Numbered from the stretch's first letter, positions 17,271 to 26,013 are shown. The stretch is 64,000 nt of DNA from Crossiella sp. SN42 (GCF_023897065.1 NZ_JAMHIV010000029.1:1-64000); one strand, 5' to 3'. The notes: generated from the letters alone by a model not told the origin. A program made the numbers and translations.

Positions 17271-18209
17271 TCATGCGTTGCGGAAGCCGTCCAGGGCCGC
17301 GGTGGGCCGCCGGGTGCTGGTCCAGGCGGTCATGTCGTAGCCGGTGAACGGCGGGTAGCCCTGCGGCTCCCAGAAGAAGGTGCCCAGGCCGCCAAAACCC
17401 TTGAGGCCGGTGATGAACCGCCGCAGCGAACCGCGGGCCTGGATGGAGTTGTGCACCGGCCCGCCGTGCTCGACCTGCATGACCGGCCGGCGCCAGTTGG
17501 CCTGGATGGTCCGCATGCTGTTCAGCGCGGCGGTGACCTCGCTGCCCTGGGCGTAGGAGGAAAGCCCGGTGACATCCCACCTGCCGCCGTTGTCGCGGTA
17601 GGCGTTGAGGAAGTTCGACACGCTGGCGAACTTCTGCGGCTGGGCGGCGTGCACCAGCACCGGGGTGTCCGGGAAGACCTGTTTGCACTCCCCGTACGCG
17701 GCGTTGAGCAGTCCGGTCATCTGGTCGGGCCGGTGGATGCCGCCGACCGGGTGGCAGAGGCCGTTGTTGGTCTCGTTGCCGATCTTCACCCAGCCCGGCG
17801 TCACCCCGGCGGACCTGAGCAGCCGCAACGAGCGGGAGACGTAGCCGCGCAGCGCGTCGCGCATCCGCTGGTAGGACATGCCCGTCCAGGCCCGTGGCGG
17901 CTGCTGGACGCCGACGGAGTTCCAGGTGTCGCCGAAGTGGAACCCGAGCAGGACCCGCAGGCCCGCCGCCTCGCAGCGGGCGGCCATCCGCACGGTCTCC
18001 TCGATACCGCAGTGCCCGTTGACCGGGTGGCTGACCGGGTCGACCCAGGTGCGCAGGCTGACCGCGGTGATGCCGTAGTCCTTGAGGATGGTGAACAGGT
18101 CCTGCCGCTGCCCGTGCCGGTTGTGCCAGTAGTAGCCGTTGGCCTCCATCTGCGGCATCCAGCTGATGTCCGCACCCTTGACGAACGGCGCGGCCGGTGT
18201 GTCGGCCAT
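17271..18209 (-). CDS. Arabinogalactan endo-beta-1,4-galactanase, GH53
   Basis: 312-residue TIM-barrel GH53 enzyme that cuts beta-1,4-galactan backbones. Key signatures are KGADISWMPQMEANG near the N terminus, the acid/base Glu in KIGNETNNG, and the nucleophile Glu in VMQVEHGGP; SLRTWVDP and GFHFGDTW are also family-typical. The ATG at 18209 follows a GGAGGG site. Unusually, no signal peptide is visible and the upstream gene ends only 15 bp before the start, leaving no room for one, so export is unexplained. It is co-transcribed with the serine hydrolase and the GH2 gene. Confidence 0.9.
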   Translation of the reverse strand: MADTPAAPFVKGADISWMPQMEANGYYWHNRHGQRQDLFTILKDYGITAVSLRTWVDPVSHPVNGHCGIEETVRMAARCEAAGLRVLLGFHFGDTWNSVGVQQPPRAWTGMSYQRMRDALRGYVSRSLRLLRSAGVTPGWVKIGNETNNGLCHPVGGIHRPDQMTGLLNAAYGECKQVFPDTPVLVHAAQPQKFASVSNFLNAYRDNGGRWDVTGLSSYAQGSEVTAALNSMRTIQANWRRPVMQVEHGGPVHNSIQARGSLRRFITGLKGFGGLGTFFWEPQGYPPFTGYDMTAWTSTRRPTAALDGFRNA

Positions 18210-18224
18210 GGCGGCGCCCTCCGG

Positions 18225-19142
18225 CTAGTCGCGGGCTCCGGGAGCCACGAGCGGACAGGTGCTGCGGTAGGCGGTGACGCCGGTCCGGTCCTTCAGCGGG
18301 CACAGGAACTGGTGGTATCGGGTGTCGTGGTCGGTGAAGCTCTTCAGCCACGGGATCACCAGCCGCATCTGCAGCGGGTTCGGCCGGGTCGGGAAGGCGT
18401 GCCCAGCCCCGGCGAACTCCAGGTAGGCCTTCTCCGTGCCCGCCGGGATCGCCCGGTACAGACCGTCCACATAGGACGGAGTGACGGTGCCGTCGCGCTG
18501 ACCGGCGATGACCATCGTGGGCACCCGGTCAGCGCTCGGCGGGCCGGAGGGCTTGAACGGCGCCAGCCCGACCGCGGCCTTCAGCGACGGACGTTGCCGC
18601 GCCGCGACGAGTGCCCCGCCACCGCCCATGGAGTGGCCCATCACCGCGAGGCGCTTGGCGTCGACCCGGCCGCGCACGGAGCTGCGCTGGGTCAGGTAGT
18701 CCAGCGCCGCCAGCAGCTGGGTGCCGCGCGCGGTGTCGTTGTCGTTGCGGCTGTTGGTGTCGATCCCGATGACGACGAACCCGAACGAGGCCAGCCAGTG
18801 CCCCATCCAGGCGCCTTCGGCCGCCCAGGTCGCGGTGTAGCCGGGCACGATCGCGATCGCGCCGAACGTGCCCTGTGTGGTGTCCGTCGGGTAGTAGATC
18901 TTCCCGCCGCCGAAGCCATTCCCGCGCGGGACGCTCAGCTCCGCGGTGGCGAAGGTGCCGCGGGAGGCGGCGACACTGGCTGAGGTCGGGTTCGGACCGC
19001 GCTGGTACGGGTTGTCCGCGGCCAAGGCCGGGACCGCGGCCACGCCGGAGGTGACGACGCCCAGGACGGCGGCGAAGACGGTCACCGCTCGTCGCAGCAG
19101 CGGGAGCCGGGATCGCTGGGGTTCAAGGCACGCTGGGGACAC
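18225..19142 (-). CDS. Secreted cutinase / PET-hydrolase-type serine esterase
   Basis: 305-residue secreted alpha/beta hydrolase resembling thermostable actinobacterial cutinases such as TfCut2. The signal peptide ends near residue 42 (ALAA), then family hallmarks follow: NPYQRGPNPT, GFGGGKIYYP, oxyanion GYTAT (Tyr102), GHSMGGGG (Ser171 and Met172), Asp217 in GQRDGTV, His248 in GAGHAF, and a C-terminal Cys281-Cys296 pair (FLCP...YRSTCP). The position of the conserved substrate-clamp Trp of TfCut2 is Phe196 here (APFKP). GTG at 19142 follows AAGAGG. It heads the galactan operon, so a natural substrate such as cutin or esterified cell-wall material is plausible. Confidence 0.88.
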   Translation of the reverse strand: MSPACLEPQRSRLPLLRRAVTVFAAVLGVVTSGVAAVPALAADNPYQRGPNPTSASVAASRGTFATAELSVPRGNGFGGGKIYYPTDTTQGTFGAIAIVPGYTATWAAEGAWMGHWLASFGFVVIGIDTNSRNDNDTARGTQLLAALDYLTQRSSVRGRVDAKRLAVMGHSMGGGGALVAARQRPSLKAAVGLAPFKPSGPPSADRVPTMVIAGQRDGTVTPSYVDGLYRAIPAGTEKAYLEFAGAGHAFPTRPNPLQMRLVIPWLKSFTDHDTRYHQFLCPLKDRTGVTAYRSTCPLVAPGARD

Positions 19143-19283
19143 GGTGCGGTACCTCTTCCTGTGCGGAGCAGGGGCGGTGCCGGGCGAGGACGGCGTGGCT
19201 CACCCAGCCGTCGCCGGGTACGGCGTGCCGGGCGGGCGCTGCGCGGCGGCGGTGCTGTTCGGAAAGCGATCGGGCTCCTCAGT

Positions 19284-19297
19284 GGAGAGCGCTTTCC
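19284..19297. promoter_or_regulatory. LacI-type operator candidate (AGCGCT core)
   Basis: GGAGAGCGCTTTCC is a nearly perfect palindrome 142 bp upstream of the cutinase start. It is one of three site types in the 336-bp gap 19143-19478, which holds no gene. Confidence 0.5.
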
Positions 19298-19356
19298 GAC
19301 GGATTGGGCCGTACGCAGTCATCCGATCTCCTCTGACCGGCGGAGGGCGAGCGGGA

Positions 19357-19372
19357 CTGTGAACGTGCACAG
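19357..19372. promoter_or_regulatory. LacI-type operator, first copy of a twin repeat
   Basis: CTGTGAACGTGCACAG is a near-palindrome repeated exactly at 19446-19461, 89 bp away. Both lie between the lacI stop (19479) and the cutinase start (19142), suiting repression of the cutinase-GH53-GH2 operon. Confidence 0.6.
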
Positions 19373-19445
19373 TCCGGGCTTGCAGGTGAACCGCTCCGAT
19401 GAAAGCTTATTCTTACGATTGTTTCAAGGGCGTGTCGGTTAGACT

Positions 19446-19461
19446 CTGTGAACGTGCACAG
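19446..19461. promoter_or_regulatory. LacI-type operator, second copy of a twin repeat
   Basis: Identical 16-mer to 19357-19372. The spacing of 89 bp is about 8.5 helical turns, so the sites are roughly on opposite faces; looping or independent promoters are both possible. Confidence 0.6.
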
Positions 19462-19478
19462 GCTGGCCGAGCCATGCC

Positions 19479-20519
19479 TCAAGCCGACTCGCGGACGACC
19501 AGCTCGGTGGGCAGGATGACCGTGGCCGGTCCCTCACCGTTGATCTCGGCCAGCAGCTGGCGCACCATCATCGCGCTGATCCGGTCCCACGGCTGCCGGA
19601 TCGTGGTCAGCGGGGGCTGGGTGGTGACGGCGACCGAGGAGTCGTCGAAACCACCGACCGCGATGTCCTCGGGCACGCGCAGGCCGGCCCGCTCGATCGC
19701 GGCCAGCGCGCCCGCCGCCATCAGGTCCGAGGCGACGAACACCGCGTCGAGGTCCGGTGCCGCGGCCAGCAGTTCGCGCATGCGGGCCTCGCCACTGGCC
19801 CGGCTGTAGTCGCCGACCGCGACCAGCCGCTGGTCATGGGCGATGCCGTGCTCGGCGAGCAGTTCGCGGTAGCCGTGCAGCCGGTCCAGGCCGCCGGGGG
19901 TGTCCTGCGGACCGGCGATGGTCGCGACGCGCTTGCGGCCGGAGTCGAGCAGGTGGCGCACCATGGTCCTGGCGCCTTCGCGGTCGTCGGAGGCGACGTA
20001 GGACAGCGCGCCGCGCTCGCCGAGTGGCTTGCCGCAGCAGACGAAGGGCAGGTTGGCCTGCCGGAGGTGGTCGATCATCGGGTTGCCGCGGTGTGAGGAG
20101 ACCAGCAGCACGCCGTCGACGTGGTGCGCGGACAGGAAGGGCGCGATCCGGCGGCGCTCGTCCGCGGTGCCCGCGGTGATCAGGATGAGCGGCAGGTCGT
20201 GCTCGGCCAGCGCCGTGGTGCAGGCGCGCAGCAGGGTGGTGAAGTTGGGGTCCTCGAAGAACCGGTCCTGGGTCTCGGAGAGCAGGAAGGCCACCGAGCC
20301 CGCGCGCTGGGTGACCAGGCTGCGTGCGGCGCGGTTGACCACGTAGCCGAGTTTGCGGATCGCGGTGGTGACGGCTTCCTGGGCGGCTGGGCTGACGTTG
20401 TGGCCGCCCTGCAGGACACGGGAGACGGTGCCGCGGGAGACACCGGCGTGCGCGGCCACGTCGTGGATGGTCGGCGGGCGTGCCGCTCGTGCTCGCCGTC
20501 GTGGCGCGGTGTCGGTCAT
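19479..20519 (-). CDS. LacI-family transcriptional regulator
   Basis: 346-residue regulator with helix-turn-helix TIHDVAAHAGVSRGTVSRVL (about residues 17-36) and an effector domain (FLLSETQDRFFEDPNF; HHVDGVLLVSSHRG; FVASDLMAAGAL; GGFDDSSVAVTTQPPLTTIRQP). It lies upstream of the cutinase-GH53-GH2 operon on the same strand, separated by a gap carrying three LacI-type sites, and is the likely local controller. It closely resembles the LacI protein at 28870-29889 in the effector domain. Confidence 0.88.
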   Translation of the reverse strand: MTDTAPRRRARAARPPTIHDVAAHAGVSRGTVSRVLQGGHNVSPAAQEAVTTAIRKLGYVVNRAARSLVTQRAGSVAFLLSETQDRFFEDPNFTTLLRACTTALAEHDLPLILITAGTADERRRIAPFLSAHHVDGVLLVSSHRGNPMIDHLRQANLPFVCCGKPLGERGALSYVASDDREGARTMVRHLLDSGRKRVATIAGPQDTPGGLDRLHGYRELLAEHGIAHDQRLVAVGDYSRASGEARMRELLAAAPDLDAVFVASDLMAAGALAAIERAGLRVPEDIAVGGFDDSSVAVTTQPPLTTIRQPWDRISAMMVRQLLAEINGEGPATVILPTELVVRESA

Positions 20520-20651
20520 CTGGCCTCATCCACTGTCGCTGCTGCCCATGATCTTACCGGCCCCGGTGCCGGGACCTGCCTGCGACGAGGCCACAGCGAA
20601 GAGCTATCCCGCTCACAGCAAGTTCTTAGGAAACGGGGCCAGGCTGGAGTC

Positions 20652-21347
20652 ATGACCACGATGGAGAACCGCAGCCGCGTCCACTGGGAAACCGCCACCG
20701 ACCCCGGCCACCGCAGGGTCAACGCCGACGCCGTGTCCGTGCGCCCCGGCTGGGACGGCATGCGACCCGTCCTCGCCCTGGCCGACGGCATCGGCGACAC
20801 CGAGAACGCGGCCGACGCCGCCAGGGTCGCGGTCGTCGCCGCCACCGGCACCCTGCCCGCCCGCGGCCCCACCGAGGCCGTGCTGGCCGCCCAGCGCGCG
20901 GTGCTCGCCCTGGGCCACACCGGCGACTGCGTGCTGGTGGTGGCCATGCCCTTCGCCGACCAACTCGGCAGCGGCTACCGGATCGCCTGGGTCGGCGACG
21001 CCCGCGCCTACCGCTGGGACGGCCACACCCTGACCCGCCTGACCAGCGACCACACCGTGGCCGAGTACTTCCGGCGGCAGGGCATGCACACCACGCCGCG
21101 GATGGAGCACATCGTGACCGCCAGCGTGCGCACCGGGCAGCCCAGGGACATCGGACTGGTGGAAACCCGCGAGGAGACCGGCCTGCTGCTGTGCAGCGAC
21201 GGCGTCTACGGCGGCCTGGACCCGGCCACGATGACCGCGATCGTGGCCAGGCCATCCCGCTTCGGCCCCCGCGCCCAGGAACTGGTCGCGACCGCGATCG
21301 ACCGGGGCGCCACCGACAACGCCACCGCCGTCCTGCTCAGCCACTGA
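20652..21347 (+). CDS. PP2C-family serine/threonine phosphatase
   Basis: 231-residue compact PP2C domain with no membrane or sensor extension. Metal-binding motifs are present in order: RVNADAVSV (the usual Asn-Gln-Asp is replaced by Asn-Ala-Asp), LADGIGDT, WVGDARAYRW, SDGVYGGL and TDNATAVLL. It would reverse Ser/Thr kinase phosphorylation in the cytoplasm; no partner kinase is nearby. Divergent from the LacI gene across a 132-bp gap. ATG 20652 begins the domain; upstream in-frame starts are antisense to lacI and rejected. Confidence 0.82.
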   Translation: MTTMENRSRVHWETATDPGHRRVNADAVSVRPGWDGMRPVLALADGIGDTENAADAARVAVVAATGTLPARGPTEAVLAAQRAVLALGHTGDCVLVVAMPFADQLGSGYRIAWVGDARAYRWDGHTLTRLTSDHTVAEYFRRQGMHTTPRMEHIVTASVRTGQPRDIGLVETREETGLLLCSDGVYGGLDPATMTAIVARPSRFGPRAQELVATAIDRGATDNATAVLLSH

Positions 21348-21380
21348 CCTGACCTGGGGACCATTGCGGACGGTGGGTGC

Positions 21381-23252
21381 CTAACCCAGCGAGCCGTGCA
21401 CGAAGCACCATCGCCACTTCTCGCCCGGCTCGAAGCTGCGCATCACCGGGTGCTGGCTGTCGCGGAAGTGCCGGGTCGCGTGCTGGGCGGGGCTGGAGTC
21501 GCAGCAGGCGACGTGGCCGCAGGTCAGGCACAGGCGCAGGTGCACCCAGGTGGTGCCTTCGGCGAGGCAGTCCCGGCAGCCCTCCTCGGAGTCCGCCGGT
21601 ACGTGGTAGGGCGCGGACTTGAGGTGTTTGCAGGCCGTGGTGCTGGGCGGGGCCTTGAGCCAGCCGGCGGCGGGGTCGTTGACCAGCTGGGTCGATCTGT
21701 CCAACATGGACTCTTCGATGGCCAGCATGTCCAGCACCCTGCGCAGCACCACGTCGTCGGCCGCCTTCTTGTCCCTGGCCGCCAGCAGAGTGTCCATTTC
21801 GGACTCCAGCATGGCGCGGCGCAGGCGGCGGTAGGCGAAGCTCGGGGTTTCCAGGTCCTCCTCGGAGCGGCCGAGGGTCTCCCAGGCGGCGTTGACCCGG
21901 TTGCTCATCCGGGAGCGCAGGCGGTCCAGCACCTCCGGGGTGTCCTCGGGACGGCGTTCCCGCTCCAGGCGCTCCAGCGCGGCGGTGGTCATGCTCTGCA
22001 GCAGCACCGCCTCCTGCAGGGCGTCCTGGGCCGGGTCGGGGGCGGGCAGCCGCAGCTTGCGGACCAGCCAGGGCAGGGTGCCGCCTTGCAGCAGCAGGGT
22101 GCCCGCCACCACCACGAACGCGGCCAGCACCAGCACCGGGCGCTGCGGGGTGTCCTCGGGCAGCACGAACACCGCGGCCAGGGTCACCACGCCGCGCATG
22201 CCGGCCCACGCGGTCACCGCGGAGTACCGCCAGCGCCAGGCCTTGCGGCCAAAAGCCTTGCGCAGCAACGTGATCCCGACCATCCAGAGGATCCGGCAGA
22301 GGATGGTCGCGAGCAGCACCATGGCGCAGGCCAGCACCAGGGTGCCCAGCGACAGGTCGGTGTCGCCGACCTCGGTCAGGATCCGGCGCAGTTGCAGGCC
22401 GATGAGCAGGAAGACCACGTTCTCCAGCAGGAACTGGATGGTCTGCCAGTTCACCGTGCCCGCGATCCGGGCCGCGCCGTTGAGCATCCTGGGCTCCCGG
22501 TGGCCCAGCATCAGCCCGGCGATCACCACCGCCAGCACGCCGGACCCGTGCACGGCCTCCGCGGCCACGTAGGCGACGTAGGGCACCACCAGCGACATGC
22601 CGGTGTCGAAGACCGGGTCCTGCAACCGGGTGCGCAGCACACTGGCCACCTGGCCGACGAGGAGCCCGAGCAGCACGCCCGCGCCCGCGGCGAGCAGGAA
22701 GTTCCCGCCGACCTGCCAGAAGCTGACCGCGCCCGCCATGGCCGCGATCGCGGTGCGCAGCGCGACCAGCGCGGCCGCGTCGTTGACCAGGCTCTCGCCC
22801 TCCAGCACCCGCACGATGGTGCGCGGCAGGCCCACCTTGCGGGCCACCGCGGTGGCCGCCACCGCATCCGGCGGGGCCACCACCGCGCCGAGGGCGAAGG
22901 CCGCGGCCAGCGGCACGCCAGGGATGACCAGCCAGGCCACCGCGCCGACGCCGAGGGTGGTGAACACGACCAGGCCGACCGACAGCAGTCCGATCGGGCC
23001 GCGGTTGGCCCGGAAGTCGATCAGCGAGGTGCGGATCGCGGTGGCGTAGAGCAGCGGCGGCAGCAGGCCGATGAGCACCAGGTCCGGGTTGAGCGCGTAG
23101 TCCGGCACCCCGGGCAGGAAGGACAGCGCGACCCCGACCACGATCAGGCACAGCGGGGCGGACAGGTTCAGCACCTTCGCCAGGAAGCTCACCGCGAGCA
23201 CCGCGACGACCAGCCCGATGATCTCCACCGCGATCTCCATGGGCAACAGCAT
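21381..23252 (-). CDS. CPA1 Na+/H+ antiporter with C-terminal UBP-type zinc finger
   Basis: 623-residue protein. Residues about 5-400 form some 12 membrane segments of a CPA1 (NhaP-like) exchanger; AVVAPPDAVAATAV supplies the ion-binding Asp pair and VLEGESLVNDAAALV is another family hallmark. A cytoplasmic helical tail (about 410-530) leads to a UBP-type zinc finger at about 540-615 with CKHL, CRDC, CLTCGHVACCD and two downstream His residues (HATRHF, SQHPV). The fusion suggests sensing or protein-binding control of transport. ATG 23252 is used; Met5 (23240) is possible. It is divergent from the AAA ATPase. Confidence 0.88.
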   Translation of the reverse strand: MLLPMEIAVEIIGLVVAVLAVSFLAKVLNLSAPLCLIVVGVALSFLPGVPDYALNPDLVLIGLLPPLLYATAIRTSLIDFRANRGPIGLLSVGLVVFTTLGVGAVAWLVIPGVPLAAAFALGAVVAPPDAVAATAVARKVGLPRTIVRVLEGESLVNDAAALVALRTAIAAMAGAVSFWQVGGNFLLAAGAGVLLGLLVGQVASVLRTRLQDPVFDTGMSLVVPYVAYVAAEAVHGSGVLAVVIAGLMLGHREPRMLNGAARIAGTVNWQTIQFLLENVVFLLIGLQLRRILTEVGDTDLSLGTLVLACAMVLLATILCRILWMVGITLLRKAFGRKAWRWRYSAVTAWAGMRGVVTLAAVFVLPEDTPQRPVLVLAAFVVVAGTLLLQGGTLPWLVRKLRLPAPDPAQDALQEAVLLQSMTTAALERLERERRPEDTPEVLDRLRSRMSNRVNAAWETLGRSEEDLETPSFAYRRLRRAMLESEMDTLLAARDKKAADDVVLRRVLDMLAIEESMLDRSTQLVNDPAAGWLKAPPSTTACKHLKSAPYHVPADSEEGCRDCLAEGTTWVHLRLCLTCGHVACCDSSPAQHATRHFRDSQHPVMRSFEPGEKWRWCFVHGSLG

Positions 23253-23322
23253 GAACCACCGCGCCGCTGGTCACCGCACGTGCCACCCGATGATGTCGGT
23301 GCGGCGGGTTAGCTTCGCACCT

Positions 23323-24501
23323 GTGCTCAGAACCATCGCTGTGGAGAACTACCGGTCCCTGCGCGAGCTGGTGCTGCCCTTGCGTGAGCTGAACCTGGTC
23401 ACCGGCGCCAACGGCAGCGGCAAGTCCAGCCTCTACCGGGCGCTGCGGCTGCTCGCCGACGCCGCGCGCAACGGCGCGGTGGCCGCGCTGGCCAGGGAGG
23501 GCGGCCTGCAGTCCACCCTGTGGGCGGGGCCGGCGGTGATCGGCAAGGGCGTGCGCGAGGGCCGGTACGCGGTGCAGGGCACGGTGCGCAAGGAGCCGGT
23601 CGGGCTGCGGCTGGGCTTCGCCGGGGACGACTTCGGCTACGCGATCGACCTCGGCCTGCCCATCCCCGGCGAGACCGCGTTCGCGCTGGACCCGGAGATC
23701 AAGTCCGAGGCGGTCTGGCAAGGGCCGGTCTTCGCGCAGAAGAAGCTGTTCGCGCAGCGGCACAACGGGGCGGTGCTGCTGCGCGGGGCCACCGGGGCCT
23801 GGGGCGAGGACACCTTCCGGATCCGGCCCTACGACAGCCTGCTCAGCGAGTTCACCGACCCGAGGGTGGCGCCGGAGGTGGTGCTGCTGCGGGAGCGGAT
23901 CCGGTCCTGGCGGTTCTACGACCACTTCCGCACCGACGCCGACGCCCCGGCCCGGCAGGCCCGGCTGGGCACCCGCACCCCGGTGCTCAGCCAGGACGGC
24001 GCCGACCTGGCCGCCGCGGTGCAGACCATCCTGGAGATCGGCGAACCGGACGCGCTCAGCCTGGCCGTCGAGGACGCCTTCCCCGGCTCGCGGCTCTCGG
24101 TGGGGCACGCCGACGGGCGGTTCGAGCTGTCCCTGCGCCAGCACGGGCTGCTGCGCCCGCTGCGCGCCGCCGAGCTCTCCGACGGCACGCTGCGCTACCT
24201 GCTGTGGGTGGCCGCGCTGCTCAGCCCCAGGGTGCCGGAGCTGTTCGTGCTCAACGAGCCGGAGACCAGCCTGCACCCCGACCTGCTGCCCTCGCTGGCC
24301 AGGCTGATCGTCACCGCGGCGAAGAACACCCAGGTCGTGGTGGTCTCGCACGCGCGGCCGCTGATCGCCGCGATCGAGGCGGGCGCCGAGGAGACCGGGG
24401 CCGACCTGGGCGCGGTGGAGCTGGTCAAGGAGCTGGGGGAGACCCGGATCGAGGGCCAGGGCCGCCTCGACCGGCCCTCCTGGCACTGGCCGAAGCGCTA
24501 G
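23323..24501 (+). CDS. AAA-type ATPase (RecF/SMC-like, AAA_21)
   Basis: 392-residue ATPase with Walker A GANGSGKSS near residue 24, the signature-like LSDGTLRYL, Walker B FVLNEPETSLHP and the switch VVVVSHARP. The ABC-type head with an inserted middle domain resembles single-gene AAA_21 ATPases whose roles are mostly unknown. No nuclease (OLD/TOPRIM) domain or partner gene is seen. The GTG at 23323 is chosen because it begins the conserved LRTIAVENYRSLREL and lies 7 bases after the -10-like TAGCTT, as in a leaderless transcript. Confidence 0.8.
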   Translation: MLRTIAVENYRSLRELVLPLRELNLVTGANGSGKSSLYRALRLLADAARNGAVAALAREGGLQSTLWAGPAVIGKGVREGRYAVQGTVRKEPVGLRLGFAGDDFGYAIDLGLPIPGETAFALDPEIKSEAVWQGPVFAQKKLFAQRHNGAVLLRGATGAWGEDTFRIRPYDSLLSEFTDPRVAPEVVLLRERIRSWRFYDHFRTDADAPARQARLGTRTPVLSQDGADLAAAVQTILEIGEPDALSLAVEDAFPGSRLSVGHADGRFELSLRQHGLLRPLRAAELSDGTLRYLLWVAALLSPRVPELFVLNEPETSLHPDLLPSLARLIVTAAKNTQVVVVSHARPLIAAIEAGAEETGADLGAVELVKELGETRIEGQGRLDRPSWHWPKR

Positions 24502-24513
24502 CGCCCGCCAGGC

Positions 24514-25517
24514 TCAGCTGGCCGGGCCGCGCGCGACGTGGATGTTCATGTCGGTGAAGTCCAGGGTGACGTGGAAGGGCTTGTAGAAGCTGTGCGAGAG
24601 GTGGGCCAGCTGCTCGAACCCCTCGCGGCCGGGCCCGGACGGTGCGCCCGCGTAGCAGTAGGCGTCCCTGGCGACGGCGTTGCCGAGGCGGACCTCCTTC
24701 GGGTAGCCACGCTGCCCCGGCTGAACAGCAGGTGCTCCTGGGCCAGCCACAGCGGCAGGGGCTGGGCGCCTGCTTGTTCGGCCTCGGCGCGGATCTTCCT
24801 GGCCGTCTCGGGGGTTCTGCGGCGCAGGATCAGCGACCGGTCCGCGTAGTCGACGGTGGTCAGGAAGTGGTACAGGATCCAGGTGCCGATCATGCCGTCA
24901 TCGGACTGCTCGCCGGAGTCCCCGTCCGACCAGCGCACCGGAATGTCGCGCAGTCCGGCTTCCTCGGCCGCCTTCGCCGACACTCCCAGCGAGTCGACGC
25001 GGGTGTAGAAGGAGAACCGCTTCAGTGGCCAGCCGTTGAGCGATGCCGCCACCTGCGGAATCGGGTCGAGCTGCACAAAGGGCGCCCGCCCGGTGTCGCC
25101 GTGGATCTCATACGGCCGGCCGTGGAAGGCCGCGAACAACGTGGCATAAGCCTGGTAGCCGACCGCTTTCCAGTGTGGTGCGGCCAGGGCGAACTTGTCC
25201 TGCCGGGTGTAGCAGTCGGCCAGGAACCGGTGGGCCTCCCGGTCGCCGGGCGCCAGTTCGATGGCCTTCTTGAGGTATTTCTCGGTGTCCGGGAAATTGT
25301 TGCACAGCAATCCCACATAGCCGCGCCGACGGGCGGCGTGCACATTTCCCGGGTCCTTTTTCAGGATTTCCTCGTACGCGCGACCGGCCTGCTCGAAATG
25401 CCCGGCCCGGAACAGCGCGTCCGCGTCACCACCGGGACTGGCCTGGGCCGTGGTGGGCTCGCCCAGCAGTGGCGCGGCCGTGGCGACCCCGGCCAGCGCG
25501 GCCATGGCCCGCAACAC
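24514..25517 (-). pseudogene. Frameshifted secreted TPR protein with degenerate aspartyl-protease-like domain
   Basis: A signal-like N terminus (GTG 25517 after GGAAGG; LLGEPTTAQA) precedes TPR repeats (ALFRAGHFEQAGRAYEEIL; EKYLKKAIELAPGD) and a retropepsin-like segment in which MIGTWILYHFLTTVDY resembles the second half of an aspartyl protease. The frame then breaks near 24715-24730. Downstream, a different frame continues with natural-looking protein (GYPKEVRLGNAVARDAYCYAG to FTDMNIHVARGPAS) up to 24514. The first half of the protease domain is also shrunken. A one-base indel or sequencing error is the simplest explanation for the break. Confidence 0.65.
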
Positions 25518-25559
25518 CCGCGATATGCCTTCCGCCGGCGGGTTGGCGAGAATGGGCGC

Positions 25560-25988
25560 ATGTCGACTCTGTTCTCCCGGATCATCGCCGGTGAGCTGCC
25601 CGGCCGCTTCGTCTGGCGCGAGGCGGAGGTCTCCGCGTTCCTGAGCATCGCGCCGCTGCGGCCCGGCCACACCCTGGTCGTGCCGCACGCCGAGGTCGAC
25701 CAGTGGACCGAGGCCGACCCGGAACTGCTCGGTCGCTGTATGGCAATCGCACAGGTCATCGGGCAGGGTGTGCAACGTGCGTGGGCGGCGCCGAGGGCCG
25801 GGCTGATCGTGGCCGGGTTCGAGGTTCCGCACCTGCACGTGCACGTGTCGCCAGTCTGGGACATGGACGATTTCGACTTCAGCCGGGTAGAGATGGAATC
25901 GGACGGCGCGAAGCTCGACGACGCGATGCACCGGCTACGGGTGGCCCTGCGCGAGCTGGGTCACGAGGAACACGTGCCTGCCGACTAG
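25560..25988 (+). CDS. HIT-family hydrolase
   Basis: 142-residue histidine-triad protein with [18 protein letters not shown] at the N terminus, [13 protein letters not shown] in the middle and the triad [10 protein letters not shown]. Such enzymes hydrolyse nucleotide conjugates (AMP-amino or Ap4A-type). ATG 25560 begins the conserved domain; the divergent TPR gene starts 43 bp away. It lies 25 bp upstream of secA2 on the same strand and may be co-transcribed with it. Confidence 0.9.
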   Translation: MSTLFSRIIAGELPGRFVWREAEVSAFLSIAPLRPGHTLVVPHAEVDQWTEADPELLGRCMAIAQVIGQGVQRAWAAPRAGLIVAGFEVPHLHVHVSPVWDMDDFDFSRVEMESDGAKLDDAMHRLRVALRELGHEEHVPAD

Positions 25989-26013
25989 GGGCAGGCGGAG
26001 GAGGGGGAACCCG

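Noticed and set aside
21337-24486. Very long minus-strand frame (over 1000 codons) across the antiporter and the ATPase
   Set aside because: It is the antisense or out-of-frame reading of two well-supported genes; no motifs.
23323-24501. AAA ATPase as part of a phage-defence pair such as Gabija or OLD systems
   Set aside because: No nuclease, helicase or TOPRIM partner is adjacent and the protein itself ends shortly after the ATPase switch motif.
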